A stretch of DNA of 64,000 nt from RGIG5270 sp045538635 (GTDB taxonomy: Bacteria; Verrucomicrobiota; Lentisphaeria; Victivallales; Victivallaceae): contig JAZSRU010000093.1 of the NCBI GenBank assembly GCA_045538635.1, positions 6,143 through 70,142 on the forward strand. The letters are read 5' to 3'. Position numbers and translations under genes: made by a program. Shown one piece after another: positions 8,676-17,264 of the stretch (the stretch's first letter is position 1; each line of letters begins with the position of its first letter). The notes below the pieces were generated by a model. That model saw only the letters and a list, made by a program, of their open reading frames with translations, was not told where the DNA came from and searched no databases.

Positions 8676-9164
8676 TCATTTGCCTAATTGATCAAGCGCA
8701 TCCCAGGGAGATGGTGCAGTCGGCGCATTGTCGGCACATTTACATGATTTTTTATTTAAATTCGTGCCGCACTCAGGACAAAGACCGAGACAATCATCGG
8801 AACAGATAATATTCACAGGGAAAGCAAGCAGCAATTCCTCCCGGATATCATCAGCGACATCAATTTCATCGGCATTGCCGAGTTCATCCAGCATGAGAGT
8901 ATATTCTGTTTCCACATCCTGTTCGACATTTTCCAGGCATCTGCCGCATTGACCGGCAATTTTGACGGATGCACTGCCCTGAATGACGACACCGCTGGCG
9001 TGCAATTGCGCCTCAAACTGATAATTAACGGGAGAAATGACGGAAATCATCCCGTCTTTTTCCAGCTCAAGGAAACCATCGTCAAAAACTCCATCAATTT
9101 GAATATTTTCTTTTTCAAGACGCGAAAGAGAAAGTTTTACAGAATATTTTTTCATTATTATCAT
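8676..9164 (-). CDS. DUF177 (YceD-like) protein
   Basis: 162 residues. The family pattern is visible: an N-terminal beta region, CGRCLENVEQDVE near residue 85, then a C-terminal Cys cluster CSDDCLGLCPECGTNL with a later CKC that could bind zinc. In many bacteria this family lies beside rpmF and is linked to rRNA or ribosome assembly; here it follows coaD, with the ATG at 9164 overlapping the coaD stop (ATGA). An alternative ATG three codons later (9155) has a better spaced GGA. rpmF is not adjacent, although a DUF177-rpmF link is the common arrangement. Confidence 0.8.
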   Translation of the reverse strand: MIIMKKYSVKLSLSRLEKENIQIDGVFDDGFLELEKDGMISVISPVNYQFEAQLHASGVVIQGSASVKIAGQCGRCLENVEQDVETEYTLMLDELGNADEIDVADDIREELLLAFPVNIICSDDCLGLCPECGTNLNKKSCKCADNAPTAPSPWDALDQLGK

Positions 9165-9637
9165 CCAATCTTTTTGCGTATTGCATCTGCGACAAGTGCA
9201 GGAACATAAGAATCAAATTTACCATGCAGAAATGCAACCTCTTTTACCATGTGTGAACTGATAAATGAAGTATTGGCATTGGGCATCATAAAAATAGTTT
9301 CGCAGCTGTCAAGCATACTGCGGTTGGTCAATGCCATCTGCAATTCATACTCAAAATCCGAAAAAGCACGCAGCCCGCGCAATACCGCATCAGCCTGAAG
9401 ATTCTGAACCGCATCAACCAGCAAACCTTCAAAACTCAGAACTCTGACATTTTGAAAATCCTTGCAGCACTCGGCAATAAGATCCGCGCGTTCCTGCAAA
9501 GTAAAAAGCGGATTTTTGCCGGGATTCACAGCAACTCCGACAATAACTTCGTCAAAAAGTTTGCATGCCCGCTCAACCAGGTCAAAATGCCCGATAGTGA
9601 ACGGGTCAAAACTTCCGGGATAAAGCACCCTTTTCAT
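9161..9637 (-). CDS. coaD: Phosphopantetheine adenylyltransferase
   Basis: Fourth step of coenzyme A synthesis: adenylates 4'-phosphopantetheine. The 158 residues match CoaD. The nucleotidyltransferase motif is YPGSFDPFTIGHFDLVERA near the N-terminus; downstream are RGLRAFSDFEYELQMALTNR and the ISSHMVKEVA block. The start ATG (9637) has AAAGGA 5 bases upstream. It overlaps the DUF177 gene by 4 bases and is divergent from ribF. Confidence 0.97.
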   Translation of the reverse strand: MKRVLYPGSFDPFTIGHFDLVERACKLFDEVIVGVAVNPGKNPLFTLQERADLIAECCKDFQNVRVLSFEGLLVDAVQNLQADAVLRGLRAFSDFEYELQMALTNRSMLDSCETIFMMPNANTSFISSHMVKEVAFLHGKFDSYVPALVADAIRKKIG

Positions 9638-9648
9638 ATCATTCCTTT

Positions 9649-9675
9649 CGTCATTTTTCCGTCATTTTTCCGTCA
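9649..9675. repeat. 11-base tandem repeat, about 2.5 copies
   Basis: The unit CGTCATTTTTC is repeated at 9649 and 9660, with a partial third copy at 9671, directly upstream of coaD. The core word CCGTCA recurs in clusters elsewhere in the window (see findings). Confidence 0.7.
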
Positions 9676-9707
9676 CAAATGAAAATAAGCTCAAAAAATG
9701 ACGGATT

Positions 9708-9736
9708 TTGACTTTTTTAAACTTGATTTTTATCAT
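9708..9736 (+). promoter_or_regulatory. Promoter of ribF
   Basis: TTGACT (9708-9713), 17-base spacer, TATCAT (9731-9736), about 60 bases before the ribF ATG. Confidence 0.6.
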
Positions 9737-9795
9737 ATTTAATATACATTATAAAAAAGAATTTGCAAATAAAGAAAAGGATTTCAGCAATATTT

Positions 9796-10743
9796 ATGGA
9801 TTTTCAGAATGAATGGCACCGTTTTTTGAGCAATCTGGCAGCTGCAGATTACCGGATGGCAAGCCTCGGCATCGGAGTGTTTGACGGAGTTCACAGAGGA
9901 CACGGCATGCTTCTGGACACCCTCGCTTCTCATGCGGAACAAAACAGTTCATGCCCCGTAGCACTGACTTTTTCTCCGCATCCCAAAGCATTGATCGCTC
10001 CCGGCCATACCCCGAAACTGCTGACTTCACTTGACCGCCGTATCGAAATGCTCAAATCTCACGGCATAAAGGATGTCTTTGTCATTCATTTTGATGAAAA
10101 ATTCGCCCGTATGGAAGCATTGGATTTTCTGAAAATACTCTGCGAAAATACCCCGCTGCCCATAGACTGCATAACCGTCGGTAAAAATTGGCGGTTCGGC
10201 AGCATGGGCAGAGGCAATGCGGAAGTTCTGAAAAAATACTGCAGCGAACATGATATAATTTTTCATCCGGTGGATGAATTGAAAATTGACGGAGAAAAAA
10301 TCAGCTCCGCCAACATCCGTCTTGCCATTGCCAATGGTTTTCTCGATCGCGCCGGTGCCATGCTCGGACGGGACTTTGAACTTACAGGCGAGGTGGTAAA
10401 AGGTTTCTCTTTCGCCGGCAGCAAACTCGGCCACCCGACCGCAAATCTCGCCCCCGATTCAGAAATAATGCCGCCTGACGGAGTTTACGCCGCCGAAGTC
10501 ACCCTGAATGATGAAAAATACCCCGCCGCAGTAAATATCGGTATAGCTCCAAGCTTTGAATTCAACCGCCAGCAGCACCGTATAGAAGTGCATCTGCTGG
10601 ATTTTGAAGGCAATCTGTACGGCAATAAACTGAGCGTCAAATTGGTAAAACATTTGCGTAACGAGCGTTTTTTTGAAAGCGCGGAAGCTTTGAAAGCGCA
10701 AATAATCAAAGATATTCAGCAAATAAGAGATTTAATAAAATAA
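9796..10743 (+). CDS. ribF: Bifunctional riboflavin kinase / FAD synthetase
   Basis: Converts riboflavin to FMN and then FAD. 315 residues from the ATG at 9796. The N-terminal adenylyltransferase shows GVFDGVHRGHGMLL, TFSPHPKALI, VGKNWRFG and the KISSANIRLAIANG block. The C-terminal flavokinase shows GRDFELTGEVVKG, KLGHPTANL, PPDGVYAAEV and HLLDFEGNLYG. The open frame extends to a TTG at 9763, but that has no ribosome site; the ATG has AAGGA somewhat far (about 14 bases) upstream, so the start is less certain than the function. The next gene begins 10 bases after the stop. Confidence 0.93.
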   Translation: MDFQNEWHRFLSNLAAADYRMASLGIGVFDGVHRGHGMLLDTLASHAEQNSSCPVALTFSPHPKALIAPGHTPKLLTSLDRRIEMLKSHGIKDVFVIHFDEKFARMEALDFLKILCENTPLPIDCITVGKNWRFGSMGRGNAEVLKKYCSEHDIIFHPVDELKIDGEKISSANIRLAIANGFLDRAGAMLGRDFELTGEVVKGFSFAGSKLGHPTANLAPDSEIMPPDGVYAAEVTLNDEKYPAAVNIGIAPSFEFNRQQHRIEVHLLDFEGNLYGNKLSVKLVKHLRNERFFESAEALKAQIIKDIQQIRDLIK

Positions 10744-10753
10744 GGATTACAAC

Positions 10754-11785
10754 ATGTCAAAAAAAACTTACAGCATTTCAGAACTGGCAATTCAACTGCA
10801 ACTGCCGCGCACAACCATCAATGACTGGCTGAAAACATTTGCTCCATACCTCGAATTTGAAATGAAAGGCAAACGCAAAGAATATAACACCAACGCTCTT
10901 GAAGTACTGAAAAATATCAGCTTGTGGAAAAATGAAGGAAAAAGTGCCTCCGCAATACAAAAACTCCTTGAAGAAAATTACGGCATACAAGGCGAAATAA
11001 CTGAAAAAGATACAGAAAATACAGTTGAGCAGACCGATATCACAGCAACTGCACAACCTTCTGATTCCGGAGAACTTATGCAAGTGGTTCACAGCGATTT
11101 GGAAATGCTGCTTGCCAATGTGGAAAAAATGAATGAAAAACGCATCCGCAGTACCAGAAAAGCTGCATGGAGCAGTATTTTTTTCATGTTTCTGATACTC
11201 TGCGGAGTCGCCGCAATAGGTTACTTTGTCTATATTTCAGTAGGAAATATGCAGCAGAAAAATGACTCCGCACGCAAGGAATACAACGAAAAAATCTCAG
11301 CTCTCCAACAGCAGAACAAAAAACAGCTCGATGAAATCTCCCGTCTGCGCCGTCTGGAGCTTGATAAACTCAACTCCAATTTCAATATCCGCGACAAAAA
11401 ATTCCAGCAGGAACTCGCCGCTCAACGCGCCGAACTTACCGCAGAATTCAATAAACTTGCAAAAAATGTCGCCGCTCAACGCGAAATAGAAATTCTCAAA
11501 TTGCGCGAAGCTTTTGCCGCAGAACAACGCGCATTGCTGGAAAAACTTATCGCCCGTGAAAAAGAACTGACCTCACTCAATGCGAAAATTGCACAATTAC
11601 AGAAAAATATCGAATCTCTGCAGAAACTCAACTCCGAACTGCAAAATAAAAATCAATCCATATCAGCTTCACTCCAGCAATTACTTCAGGAAAAAAAACA
11701 ATTGGAAAAGCAGAAAAATGAATTTGAACGCACTCTGAATGATAATTCCCTGCAATCATTGAAAGTCACCGGAGCAGTACAATGA
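10754..11785 (+). CDS. Membrane-anchored MerR-like HTH protein with long coiled coil
   Basis: 343 residues in three parts. Residues 6-75 form a MerR-type winged helix (TYSISELAIQLQLPRTTINDWL followed by a KEYNTNALEVLK wing). Residues 138-162 form one hydrophobic membrane segment (SIFFMFLILCGVAAIGYFVY). Residues 168-335 are a long Glu/Lys/Gln-rich coiled coil. By the positive-inside rule the DNA-binding part would be cytoplasmic and the coiled coil periplasmic. It overlaps acpS by 4 bases (ATGA) and lies just after ribF. Possible roles are a transmembrane regulator or a DNA-envelope tether; no family member of known function is recognised. Start ATG with AAGGA 8 bases upstream. Confidence 0.75.
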   Translation: MSKKTYSISELAIQLQLPRTTINDWLKTFAPYLEFEMKGKRKEYNTNALEVLKNISLWKNEGKSASAIQKLLEENYGIQGEITEKDTENTVEQTDITATAQPSDSGELMQVVHSDLEMLLANVEKMNEKRIRSTRKAAWSSIFFMFLILCGVAAIGYFVYISVGNMQQKNDSARKEYNEKISALQQQNKKQLDEISRLRRLELDKLNSNFNIRDKKFQQELAAQRAELTAEFNKLAKNVAAQREIEILKLREAFAAEQRALLEKLIAREKELTSLNAKIAQLQKNIESLQKLNSELQNKNQSISASLQQLLQEKKQLEKQKNEFERTLNDNSLQSLKVTGAVQ

Positions 11786-12159
11786 TAGTCGCAATCGGCA
11801 TTGACATTATAGAAATTGAACGCATTGATGACTCCATCAAACGCTTCGGGCAGAATTTCCTCGACCGCATTTATACTGCCGCTGAACAGACAGAATATGC
11901 CTCAAGACGCAATTCCCGCAGTTTCTACGCCGGACGCTGGGCGGCAAAAGAGGCAATATCCAAGGCTCTCGGATGCGGCATCGGCAAAGATTGTTCATGG
12001 CTCGATATCGAAATCACCAACAATGACGGCGGCGCACCCCACGCGGTTCTTTCCGGTGCAGCAGCACGCAAATTTGCCTCTCTGAATGCCTCAAAACTGC
12101 ACATTTCCATCTCCCATGAACGCACAAATGCCGTCGCCATGGCAATAATTGAAAACTGA
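11782..12159 (+). CDS. acpS: Holo-[acyl-carrier-protein] synthase
   Basis: Transfers 4'-phosphopantetheine from CoA to acyl carrier protein. 125 residues, normal for AcpS. Motifs: IGIDIIEIERI with the Mg-binding Asp, then RWAAKEAISKALG with the catalytic Glu/Lys, and ISISHERTNAVAMAI at the C-terminus. Start ATG overlaps the previous gene's stop, so translation is probably coupled. It converges on lon, 16 bases away. Confidence 0.95.
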   Translation: MIVAIGIDIIEIERIDDSIKRFGQNFLDRIYTAAEQTEYASRRNSRSFYAGRWAAKEAISKALGCGIGKDCSWLDIEITNNDGGAPHAVLSGAAARKFASLNASKLHISISHERTNAVAMAIIEN

Positions 12160-12175
12160 AATTCTGCTGTATTTC

Positions 12176-14569
12176 TTATTTGCCGTCACCGAAAAGAATC
12201 GGCAATGCTTCATCAAAATTTCTGACAAAGTGGAAAGTAAGTTCCTTTTGCAGTTCTTCCGGAATATCTTCCAGATCCTTGCGGTTTGCCTCCGGCAGAA
12301 TAACATCTTTGATACCTGAACGCAATGCTGCAATAACTTTTTCCTTGACACCGCCGATTGCAGTAATTCTGCCGCGGAGATTGATTTCACCGGTCATTGA
12401 GAGATAAGATTTGACCCGTTTCCCGCTCAAAAGCGAATACAGCGCACTTGCCATTGTAATACCGGCTGACGGACCGTCTTTTGGAGTTGCTCCATCCGGA
12501 ACGTGCAGATGGAAATCATTTTTCTCAAAAATTTCCTGCTCAAATCCCCAATCTGCGGCACGCGATTTGATATAAGTAAATGCCGCTTCAGCACTCTCCT
12601 GCATAACTTTACCGAGAGAACCTGTAAGCTTGAGCGTACCCTTGCCGGGAACTTTCAAAACTTCTATCATCAGAATAACGCCGCCGACACTCGTCCATGC
12701 CATGCCGGTCGCACTGCCGACAGCAGTTTGGCGCTCTGCCTCTGCAATAGTGAATTTGCGGCAGCCGAGCAGCGGAGCGACATCTGATTTTTTAACGGAA
12801 ATTTTCGGATTTTCGCCATAATCACCGTCAACGACTTTGCGGGCGACCTTGCGGCAGCATTGTGCAATAACGCGGTCAAGCTGACGGACACCCGCCTCGC
12901 GTGTATAATAATCAATCATTTCATGGATCGCAGGAACTGAAATTTTAGCAATATTGCTCAATCCGGATGCTTCAAGTTCACGCGGAGCGAGATACTGGCG
13001 TGCAATCTCTTTTTTCTCAAACGCAGTGTATCCCGGCAGACGGATGAGTTCCATACGATCAAGCAACGGTTCAGGAATACTGTCAACCGTATTGGCTGTG
13101 GCAATGAAAAATACCTTGCTCAAATCATATTCCAATTCCAGATAATGATCACTGAATGTCGAATTCTGTGAACTGTCAAGCACTTCCAGCAATGCAGATG
13201 CCGGATCGCCGTGTGTATCTTTGCTCAATTTATCAATTTCATCAAGCATGATGAGCGGATTGCAGACTCCGACTTTTTTCAAATTCTGAATGATTCTGCC
13301 CGGCATTGCACCGACATAAGTACGGCGATGACCGCGTATTTCAGCTTCATCCCTGACACCGCCGAGTGCGATACGGATAAATTCGCGATTCAAAGCACGG
13401 GCAATTGATTTACCGAGAGAAGTTTTACCGACTCCGGGGGGACCGACCAGACAGACAATGGGAGATTTGCCATCTTTTTTGAGTTTGAGAACAGAAAGGA
13501 ACTCAAGAATACGCTCCTTGACATCCTTCAACCCGTAATGATCCTCATCCAGAATGCGCGCCGCCTCTGCAACATCAAGTCTGTCTTCAGAACATTTTGT
13601 CCACGGCACAGAAAGAATTGTATCTACATAATTATACGAAACATGATATTCCGGCGACATCTGCGGAATAACTTCCAATCTGGAAAGTTCTTTACGCACA
13701 ACGGCTTCTGCCCGTTCAGGCAGACTGACTTCATTCAAACGGCGCTCAATATCGATAATATCCGGATTGCGGTTGTCTTCGCCGAGTTCTTTTTTGATGG
13801 CACGGAGCTGTTCCTGCAGGAAAAAATCACGCTGATTTTTGCTCATGGATTCATGAACTTCTGCCTGAATTCTGGAGCTTACGCGGGCAATTTCCACACT
13901 GCGGTTGAGCATCACCACGAGGAAATGCAATCTTTTATCAAGTGTAAGTTCATTGAGAAGATAAAATTTCTCAACAAAACTCAACGGCAATGCTTCACTG
14001 ATGAGATCTGATGTCCGGCCTGGATTATTCACATTGTTGATTGCAAATTTAAATTCATCCTGCATTACACCGAGGAGCGAACTTTCAGTAAAAAGAGCTA
14101 TCGCACTTTTGAGCGCACCCTGCACTTCATCATTATTATCAATGCGGTCTTCAAGCTTTTGATAAAATGCAATATCAAAATCCTTGCCTCTGCTGATGCG
14201 CATAAGCGAAATACGGCTGATACCGCGCATGAGAACTCGCTCAGAACCGTCAGGAAACTGCATTTTCTTGATGATACGGCACAATGTTCCGACCCGTGAT
14301 ATCATGCGATCATTGAATTTGACCTGTGAAAATGAACCTTTCACCTCTTTTGCAGCTTTAAATTCTGCCGGTGTCGGCATTTCCGGAAAAACCGCAATAA
14401 GCCGCCCGTGCATATATGATTCCTTGCTCGCAGCAAGTTCACGGTCTGACAATACAGCCGAAGTCAGATTAAACGGAAATGCCACCTGGGAATTCAAAAT
14501 CACCATCGGTGCCTCCAGCGGCGGTGCCTTGTCAGGACTTTTCAAAGATATATTGACACTATTATCCAT
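12176..14569 (-). CDS. lon: ATP-dependent protease La (Lon)
   Basis: Cytoplasmic AAA+ serine protease for misfolded and regulatory proteins, 797 residues. The N-terminal substrate domain starts with APMVILNSQVAFPF. Walker A is GPPGVGKT (about 376-383) and Walker B is LIMLDEIDK. The proteolytic domain has the Ser-Lys dyad: Ser about 701 in KDGPSAGITM and Lys about 744 in GGVKEKVIAA. The start is the ATG at 14569, with an ideal AAGGAG 6 bases upstream; a GTG five codons earlier is less likely. folC lies 18 bases upstream on the same strand. Confidence 0.97.
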   Translation of the reverse strand: MDNSVNISLKSPDKAPPLEAPMVILNSQVAFPFNLTSAVLSDRELAASKESYMHGRLIAVFPEMPTPAEFKAAKEVKGSFSQVKFNDRMISRVGTLCRIIKKMQFPDGSERVLMRGISRISLMRISRGKDFDIAFYQKLEDRIDNNDEVQGALKSAIALFTESSLLGVMQDEFKFAINNVNNPGRTSDLISEALPLSFVEKFYLLNELTLDKRLHFLVVMLNRSVEIARVSSRIQAEVHESMSKNQRDFFLQEQLRAIKKELGEDNRNPDIIDIERRLNEVSLPERAEAVVRKELSRLEVIPQMSPEYHVSYNYVDTILSVPWTKCSEDRLDVAEAARILDEDHYGLKDVKERILEFLSVLKLKKDGKSPIVCLVGPPGVGKTSLGKSIARALNREFIRIALGGVRDEAEIRGHRRTYVGAMPGRIIQNLKKVGVCNPLIMLDEIDKLSKDTHGDPASALLEVLDSSQNSTFSDHYLELEYDLSKVFFIATANTVDSIPEPLLDRMELIRLPGYTAFEKKEIARQYLAPRELEASGLSNIAKISVPAIHEMIDYYTREAGVRQLDRVIAQCCRKVARKVVDGDYGENPKISVKKSDVAPLLGCRKFTIAEAERQTAVGSATGMAWTSVGGVILMIEVLKVPGKGTLKLTGSLGKVMQESAEAAFTYIKSRAADWGFEQEIFEKNDFHLHVPDGATPKDGPSAGITMASALYSLLSGKRVKSYLSMTGEINLRGRITAIGGVKEKVIAALRSGIKDVILPEANRKDLEDIPEELQKELTFHFVRNFDEALPILFGDGK

Positions 14570-14587
14570 AACGATCTCCTTCACAGT

Positions 14588-15874
14588 TTAAATATTTGCA
14601 AGTTCAGCAAAAGATGTTTGCTGAAAGTATTCACCAAGCAGATAAAGAGAACCGCAGAAAACTTTTCCGCAGCCGTCAGTATCTTTTTCCTCTGCCAGAT
14701 ATTGAGCCAGAGAATCAAAAGAGCGGATATTCCTGAAATCCGGATCGATTTGATTCACCAGCTCCGTCAATCTCTGCGCCGAACAGCTGGGACGGTGGGA
14801 ATCCGCCAGCGGTGTAAAACAGAACTCTCTGGCAAGCGGCAGTAATATTCTCAGACATTCAGCAGTATCTTTGTCTTCAAATGAAGCAAAAATAAATGTA
14901 AATTTACGCCCGGGGAAAAATTCCTCCAATCCTCTGCGCAAAGCCGCAACTCCGTCTGGATTATGTCCCCCGTCCATTATCGCACCGTTTCTGAGCAGCT
15001 GAAATCTGCCCGGCCACGATACTTGTGCCATAGAATCAAGCATTTTTCTGAAATCAAGATTGAATTTACCGCTCAAATATTCAAGTACATGATAAACCAG
15101 CGTGAAATTCCGCCTCTGCATTTCTCCGCCGAGAGCAAGTCTGACCTCACCCGCAGGTGTACTTATCACCTGCTCCATGCCATTGCGGCTGACAAGTTTG
15201 AATTCATCATAAACTGCATTGAACGGCGCATTTCTGTCTGCGGCAATATTTTTGAGAACATTGCGGGCATTTTCCGGCATAACACCGCAGAATACCGGAG
15301 TGTTTTCCTTGATGATGCCTCCCTTTTCAAAAGCAATTTTTTCAAGAGTATCTCCGAGATACTGACAATGTTCCAGAGCAATATTGGTAATTACTGAAAC
15401 TTCGGGAATCACAAAATTTGTTGAGTCAAATCTGCCGCCCATTCCAGTTTCCCAGACAATAAAATCAACATCATTGTGCAGAAAATAACCTAACGCAAGT
15501 ATAGTCGTAAATTCAAAATAAGTAACAAATCTGCCATTTTCCTTCATTGCTTCAGCATGAGGATAAAGTTTCCGGAACTCAATCTCCAACTCCTCATCAG
15601 AAATCATAGTGCCATTGATGCGCATACGCTCATTATATGCGGCGAGGTGAGGAGATGTATAAAAACCTACTTTGGCACCGGCGGCACGGAGAGCTTTCTG
15701 AATCATCGCACCGGACGAACCTTTGCCATTGCTGCCGGCGATATGGATAAAATAGGGTTTTCTGCCGCATTCAACATCATATCCTGCCCTGCTGATAAGT
15801 TCATTAGTTTGAACAAGACCGAGTTTTATGCCGCAGCCTTCAATGGCTTTCAAATATTCTGCAAGTTTCATCAT
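14588..15874 (-). CDS. folC: Folylpolyglutamate synthase / dihydrofolate synthase
   Basis: Mur-ligase-like enzyme that adds glutamate to (dihydro)folate. About 428 residues. Signatures: the P-loop HIAGSNGKGSSGAMIQKAL, TSPHLAAYNERMRING, ETGMGGRFDSTN, NIALEHCQYLGDTLEKIAFEKGG split across two blocks, and MDGGHNPDGV. The ATG at 15874 overlaps the stop of the TolB-like gene (ATGA), which makes it a better start than the ATG seven codons further up inside that gene. It sits between tolB and lon on one strand. Confidence 0.93.
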   Translation of the reverse strand: MMKLAEYLKAIEGCGIKLGLVQTNELISRAGYDVECGRKPYFIHIAGSNGKGSSGAMIQKALRAAGAKVGFYTSPHLAAYNERMRINGTMISDEELEIEFRKLYPHAEAMKENGRFVTYFEFTTILALGYFLHNDVDFIVWETGMGGRFDSTNFVIPEVSVITNIALEHCQYLGDTLEKIAFEKGGIIKENTPVFCGVMPENARNVLKNIAADRNAPFNAVYDEFKLVSRNGMEQVISTPAGEVRLALGGEMQRRNFTLVYHVLEYLSGKFNLDFRKMLDSMAQVSWPGRFQLLRNGAIMDGGHNPDGVAALRRGLEEFFPGRKFTFIFASFEDKDTAECLRILLPLAREFCFTPLADSHRPSCSAQRLTELVNQIDPDFRNIRSFDSLAQYLAEEKDTDGCGKVFCGSLYLLGEYFQQTSFAELANI

Positions 15875-17058
15875 TCTACGGGTTTCTTTGACCAATTCGG
15901 GGTTGAAAAATAATTTCCGTTGCGGAAAAGCTGGCGCTTTTTGCCGGTAAATGTATCAATTACAAACAAACTGGAACTGCGTCCGCCGTTTGATGTCTGA
16001 CTGCATACGATATGACGGTTGTCAGGCGCCCATGACGGAGATTCCCAGCGTCCGGTCAGATTCGGCACCAGTTCATTGCGGTTATTTTTAACATCGAGAA
16101 CAGCAATGCGGTATTCTCCGTCAATGCGTGTGATGTAAACAATTTTATTATCATTTGACCAATCCGGGGTCAACGCCTCGCGTCCGACACTCGGCAGCTT
16201 GCGCTTCTGACCGCCGGCAAGGTCGCAAACATACAATTCCGGTCTGCCGGATACATCCGAAAGATAACATATCCATTTGCCGTCCGGACTGAAACACGGA
16301 GAAGCCTCAACTGCCTTATCGCGTGTAAGGCGGCGCATTGCGCTTGATTCAACGGCTTTCAGATAGAGTTCAACCTGCTTGTCCTTGCTCAAAATGACCG
16401 CCATATATCTGCCGGTCGGATCAATGGCAACTCCGGTATTCAAACCTGCAAACGCAGTCAGACGCCTTGAACGGTAAGGTGAGAATGAAGTCTGCACCAC
16501 ATCCATATTGCTCTGATTGTATTTGCTGTATGCTACTGATTTGCCATCGGGGAAAAATCCCGGTTCCACGCACAATGAATTGAAACGGCTGACCTGCTGA
16601 ATACGCTGTCCGTCAATATCAGCCAGATAAATATTGCGTTTATTCATATTGCGCCCCATGGAAAAAGCAATTTTGGTAGCGCACAATGGCGGCAGCCCGA
16701 ATGCATCATTGAGTACGCTGTCAACCAGAAATTTGGCACGGTCACGCTCATTTCTGCCGGGGATGGCACTCTGTATCCCCTTGCGTACCGCCCCTTCTGT
16801 CAGAATATATCCCAAACGTTGTCCCTGTCTGACTTCAAGTACATATTCCCCTTTGCCGTCGCGGACAATATTGAACCAGTTTGTGGCATTGATCATATTT
16901 TCGATCTCCCGCTGTTGAAGCGGTGAAACATTGGAATAATGAATGGCAAGAGAGGGATTGTCCTCCACACTTTTGCGGATTTCTATCGGAGCGGCATTTG
17001 CGGCAGAAAACACGCCCGCAACGACAACCAGCAGACATAATACTTTGTATTTCATCAT
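15871..17058 (-). CDS. tolB: TolB-like periplasmic beta-propeller protein
   Basis: 395 residues with a signal peptide ending near ANAAP. An N-terminal alpha/beta domain (residues 25-135, with GYVL-type strands) is followed by a WD40-like propeller with repeated blocks such as FFPDGKSVAYS, CFSPDGKWICYLSD and WAPDNRHIVCSQ, as in TolB. TolB normally works with TolA-Q-R and Pal in outer-membrane constriction and stability; those genes are not adjacent here, so the role in a Tol-Pal complex is inferred from the fold. Start is ATGATG at 17058, with AAGGA 10 bases upstream. Promoter at 17078-17107. Confidence 0.85.
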   Translation of the reverse strand: MMKYKVLCLLVVVAGVFSAANAAPIEIRKSVEDNPSLAIHYSNVSPLQQREIENMINATNWFNIVRDGKGEYVLEVRQGQRLGYILTEGAVRKGIQSAIPGRNERDRAKFLVDSVLNDAFGLPPLCATKIAFSMGRNMNKRNIYLADIDGQRIQQVSRFNSLCVEPGFFPDGKSVAYSKYNQSNMDVVQTSFSPYRSRRLTAFAGLNTGVAIDPTGRYMAVILSKDKQVELYLKAVESSAMRRLTRDKAVEASPCFSPDGKWICYLSDVSGRPELYVCDLAGGQKRKLPSVGREALTPDWSNDNKIVYITRIDGEYRIAVLDVKNNRNELVPNLTGRWESPSWAPDNRHIVCSQTSNGGRSSSLFVIDTFTGKKRQLFRNGNYFSTPNWSKKPVE

Positions 17059-17077
17059 CTTACAAAAATCCTTTTTT

Positions 17078-17107
17078 ATTATATAAACAAATCAACATTG
17101 CTGGCAA
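17078..17107 (-). promoter_or_regulatory. Promoter of the tolB-folC-lon strand
   Basis: On the minus strand TTGCCA (17107-17102), 18-base spacer, TATAAT (17083-17078), about 20 bases before the ribosome site of the TolB-like gene. Confidence 0.55.
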
Positions 17108-17198
17108 TATAGCACTTTTTCATTTTTTTACAAGGCAAAAGCACAAAAATGTATGTTTGAAAAACCATTATTTATTGTACAAAATTTAATATCCCCAC

Positions 17199-17226
17199 TT
17201 GACAGTTGTCTTTCAAATGCTATTTT
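17199..17226 (+). promoter_or_regulatory. Promoter of the ceramidase-like gene
   Basis: TTGACA (17199-17204), 16-base spacer, TATTTT (17221-17226), about 40 bases before the start codon. Confidence 0.55.
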
Positions 17227-17264
17227 AATTACGAGTTTTTTCTAATAAGGAAAGGAAATCTATT

